Shown here: in pieces, positions 5,834 through 6,204 of the stretch
Layout: each line of letters starts with the position of its first letter
Position numbering within the stretch: the stretch's first letter is position 1
Assembly (NCBI GenBank): GCA_900543345.1
Contig: UQRJ01000184.1
Location: 1 to 6,204 of the forward strand
DNA: 6,204 nt
Reading direction: 5' to 3'
Source of the DNA: an uncultured Sporolactobacillus sp.
GTDB taxonomy: Bacteria; Bacillota; Bacilli; Bacillales; Sporolactobacillaceae
Position numbers and translations under genes: made by a program
The notes under the pieces: generated by a model
Told to the model about the DNA's origin: nothing
The model's database searches: none
Seen by the model: only the letters and a program-made list of their open reading frames with translations

Positions 5834-5862
5834 ATCATAAACAATAAGAAAATAATTTTCAA
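5834..5862 (-). promoter_or_regulatory. Sigma-A-type promoter of the DoxX gene
   Basis: Read on the minus strand, the -35 box TTGAAA (5862-5857) is followed by a 17-base AT-rich spacer and the -10 box TATGAT (5839-5834). Each box differs from consensus at one base and the spacing is ideal. Transcription would start near 5827, giving a leader of about 30 bases before the ATG at 5797. Confidence 0.75.
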
Positions 5863-5984
5863 ACACTCTGCTCGCCGGGGGATTCGGAGATGTGTTTGTC
5901 CGAAACAGTGCGATTGCTTTAGCTCAATACGAGAATCGGTTCGACTAACGATCATGCAGTTTTAATGGGCCGATTTTGCATCAG

Positions 5985-6204
5985 CGAGCGGTGATTCTCT
6001 GCTGAGCGTTGATTTCTAGCAGTTGAGCGTTGATTTCTAGCAGTTGAGCGTTGATTTCTAGCGTTTGAGCGTTGATTTCTAACAGTTGAACGTTGATTTC
6101 CAGCGCCTGAACGTTGATTTCTAACAGTTGAACGTTGATTTCCAGCGTTTGAGCGTTGATTTCTAGCAGTTGAGCGTTGATTTCTAGCAGTTGAGCGTTG
6201 ATTT
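5985..6204. repeat. 21-bp tandem repeat array, cut by the window edge
   Basis: Nine complete units with an exact 21-base period run from 6003 to 6191, followed by 13 bases of a tenth (6192-6204) and preceded by a degenerate unit (5985-6002). The consensus is TGAGCGTTGATTT followed by CTAGCAGT. Units 1, 2, 8 and 9 are identical. The central units vary at GAGC/GAAC, at CTAGC/CTAAC/CCAGC and in the last bases. Units 4-5 and 6-7 form a related 42-bp pair, so the array grew partly by duplicating pairs. Plus-strand frames are stopped in or near each unit, but two minus-strand frames stay open. One reads LLEINAQ per unit, with L/T/A at position 1 and A/V at position 6, and ends INAQQRITAR then TGA at 5981-5983. 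The other reads TARNQRS and stops at 5952-5954. It may be the C-terminus of a repeat protein whose start is outside, or a non-coding minisatellite. The period also equals two DNA helical turns. Confidence 0.95.

Noticed and set aside
5884..5895. The 12-mer TCGGAGATGTGT is shared with the adapter at 27-38, suggesting a second adapter insertion.
   Set aside because: The match ends abruptly on both sides: the sequence then reads TTGTCC in place of the mosaic end's ATAAGAGACAG. It also forms part of a local inverted repeat (TTCGGA 5883-5888 / TCCGAA 5899-5904). I take it as coincidence.
5883..5904. TTCGGA/TCCGAA hairpin considered as a terminator for a minus-strand gene ending at 5981.
   Set aside because: The stem is only 6 bp with a 10-base loop and is followed by C-rich sequence, not a T-run.
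5985..6204. Tandem repeats considered as a CRISPR array.
   Set aside because: Units abut with an exact 21-base period and there are no unique spacers between them.

Overview
The window looks like one short draft-assembly contig from a mid-GC member of the Bacillota, class Bacilli. The evidence for this is the strong Shine-Dalgarno sites (GGAGG, AAGGAGGA), a textbook sigma-A-type promoter, and proteins that resemble Bacillus YxeP and CatD/YfiD from memory. I cannot name the genus. Bases 1-49 are not genomic: they are an Illumina Nextera P7/i7/Read 2 adapter left on the end. The right edge stops inside a 21-bp tandem repeat, so both edges are probably assembly ends.

Positions 68-4836 hold four plus-strand genes packed with gaps of 23, 2 and 16 bp, very likely one operon whose promoter and any earlier genes are missing. 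In order they are: a PLP enzyme of the O-acetylhomoserine sulfhydrylase (MetY) type; an M20-family amidohydrolase (YxeP-like); an iron-containing alcohol dehydrogenase-family enzyme that most resembles E. coli YbdH/HcxA; and a second, paralogous M20 amidohydrolase. A coherent inferred role is the salvage of N-acylated sulfur amino acids. The M20 enzymes would remove the acyl group, the PLP enzyme would exchange or eliminate the gamma substituent (possibly giving 2-oxobutanoate), and the dehydrogenase would reduce the 2-oxo acid. No transporter, regulator or acyltransferase lies in the window to confirm this.

Positions 4837-5395 contain no convincing gene. They hold a long imperfect hairpin bracketed by A8 and T8 (candidate bidirectional terminator between convergent transcripts). 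They also hold a perfect 13-bp inverted repeat with a nested 7-bp stem, inside a 137-bp unit that has near-perfect 14-bp terminal inverted repeats beginning and ending in TA (candidate MITE-like element).

Positions 5396-5797 (minus strand) encode a small four-helix DoxX-family membrane protein with its own promoter (TTGAAA-N17-TATGAT) and an 8-bp palindrome in its leader. Between its promoter and the right edge, from about 5985 to 6204, lies an array of nine complete 21-bp units plus a degenerate and a cut unit. The array is open in two minus-strand frames. One of them reads as a heptad repeat (LLEINAQ) and may be the C-terminus of a gene cut by the contig edge.
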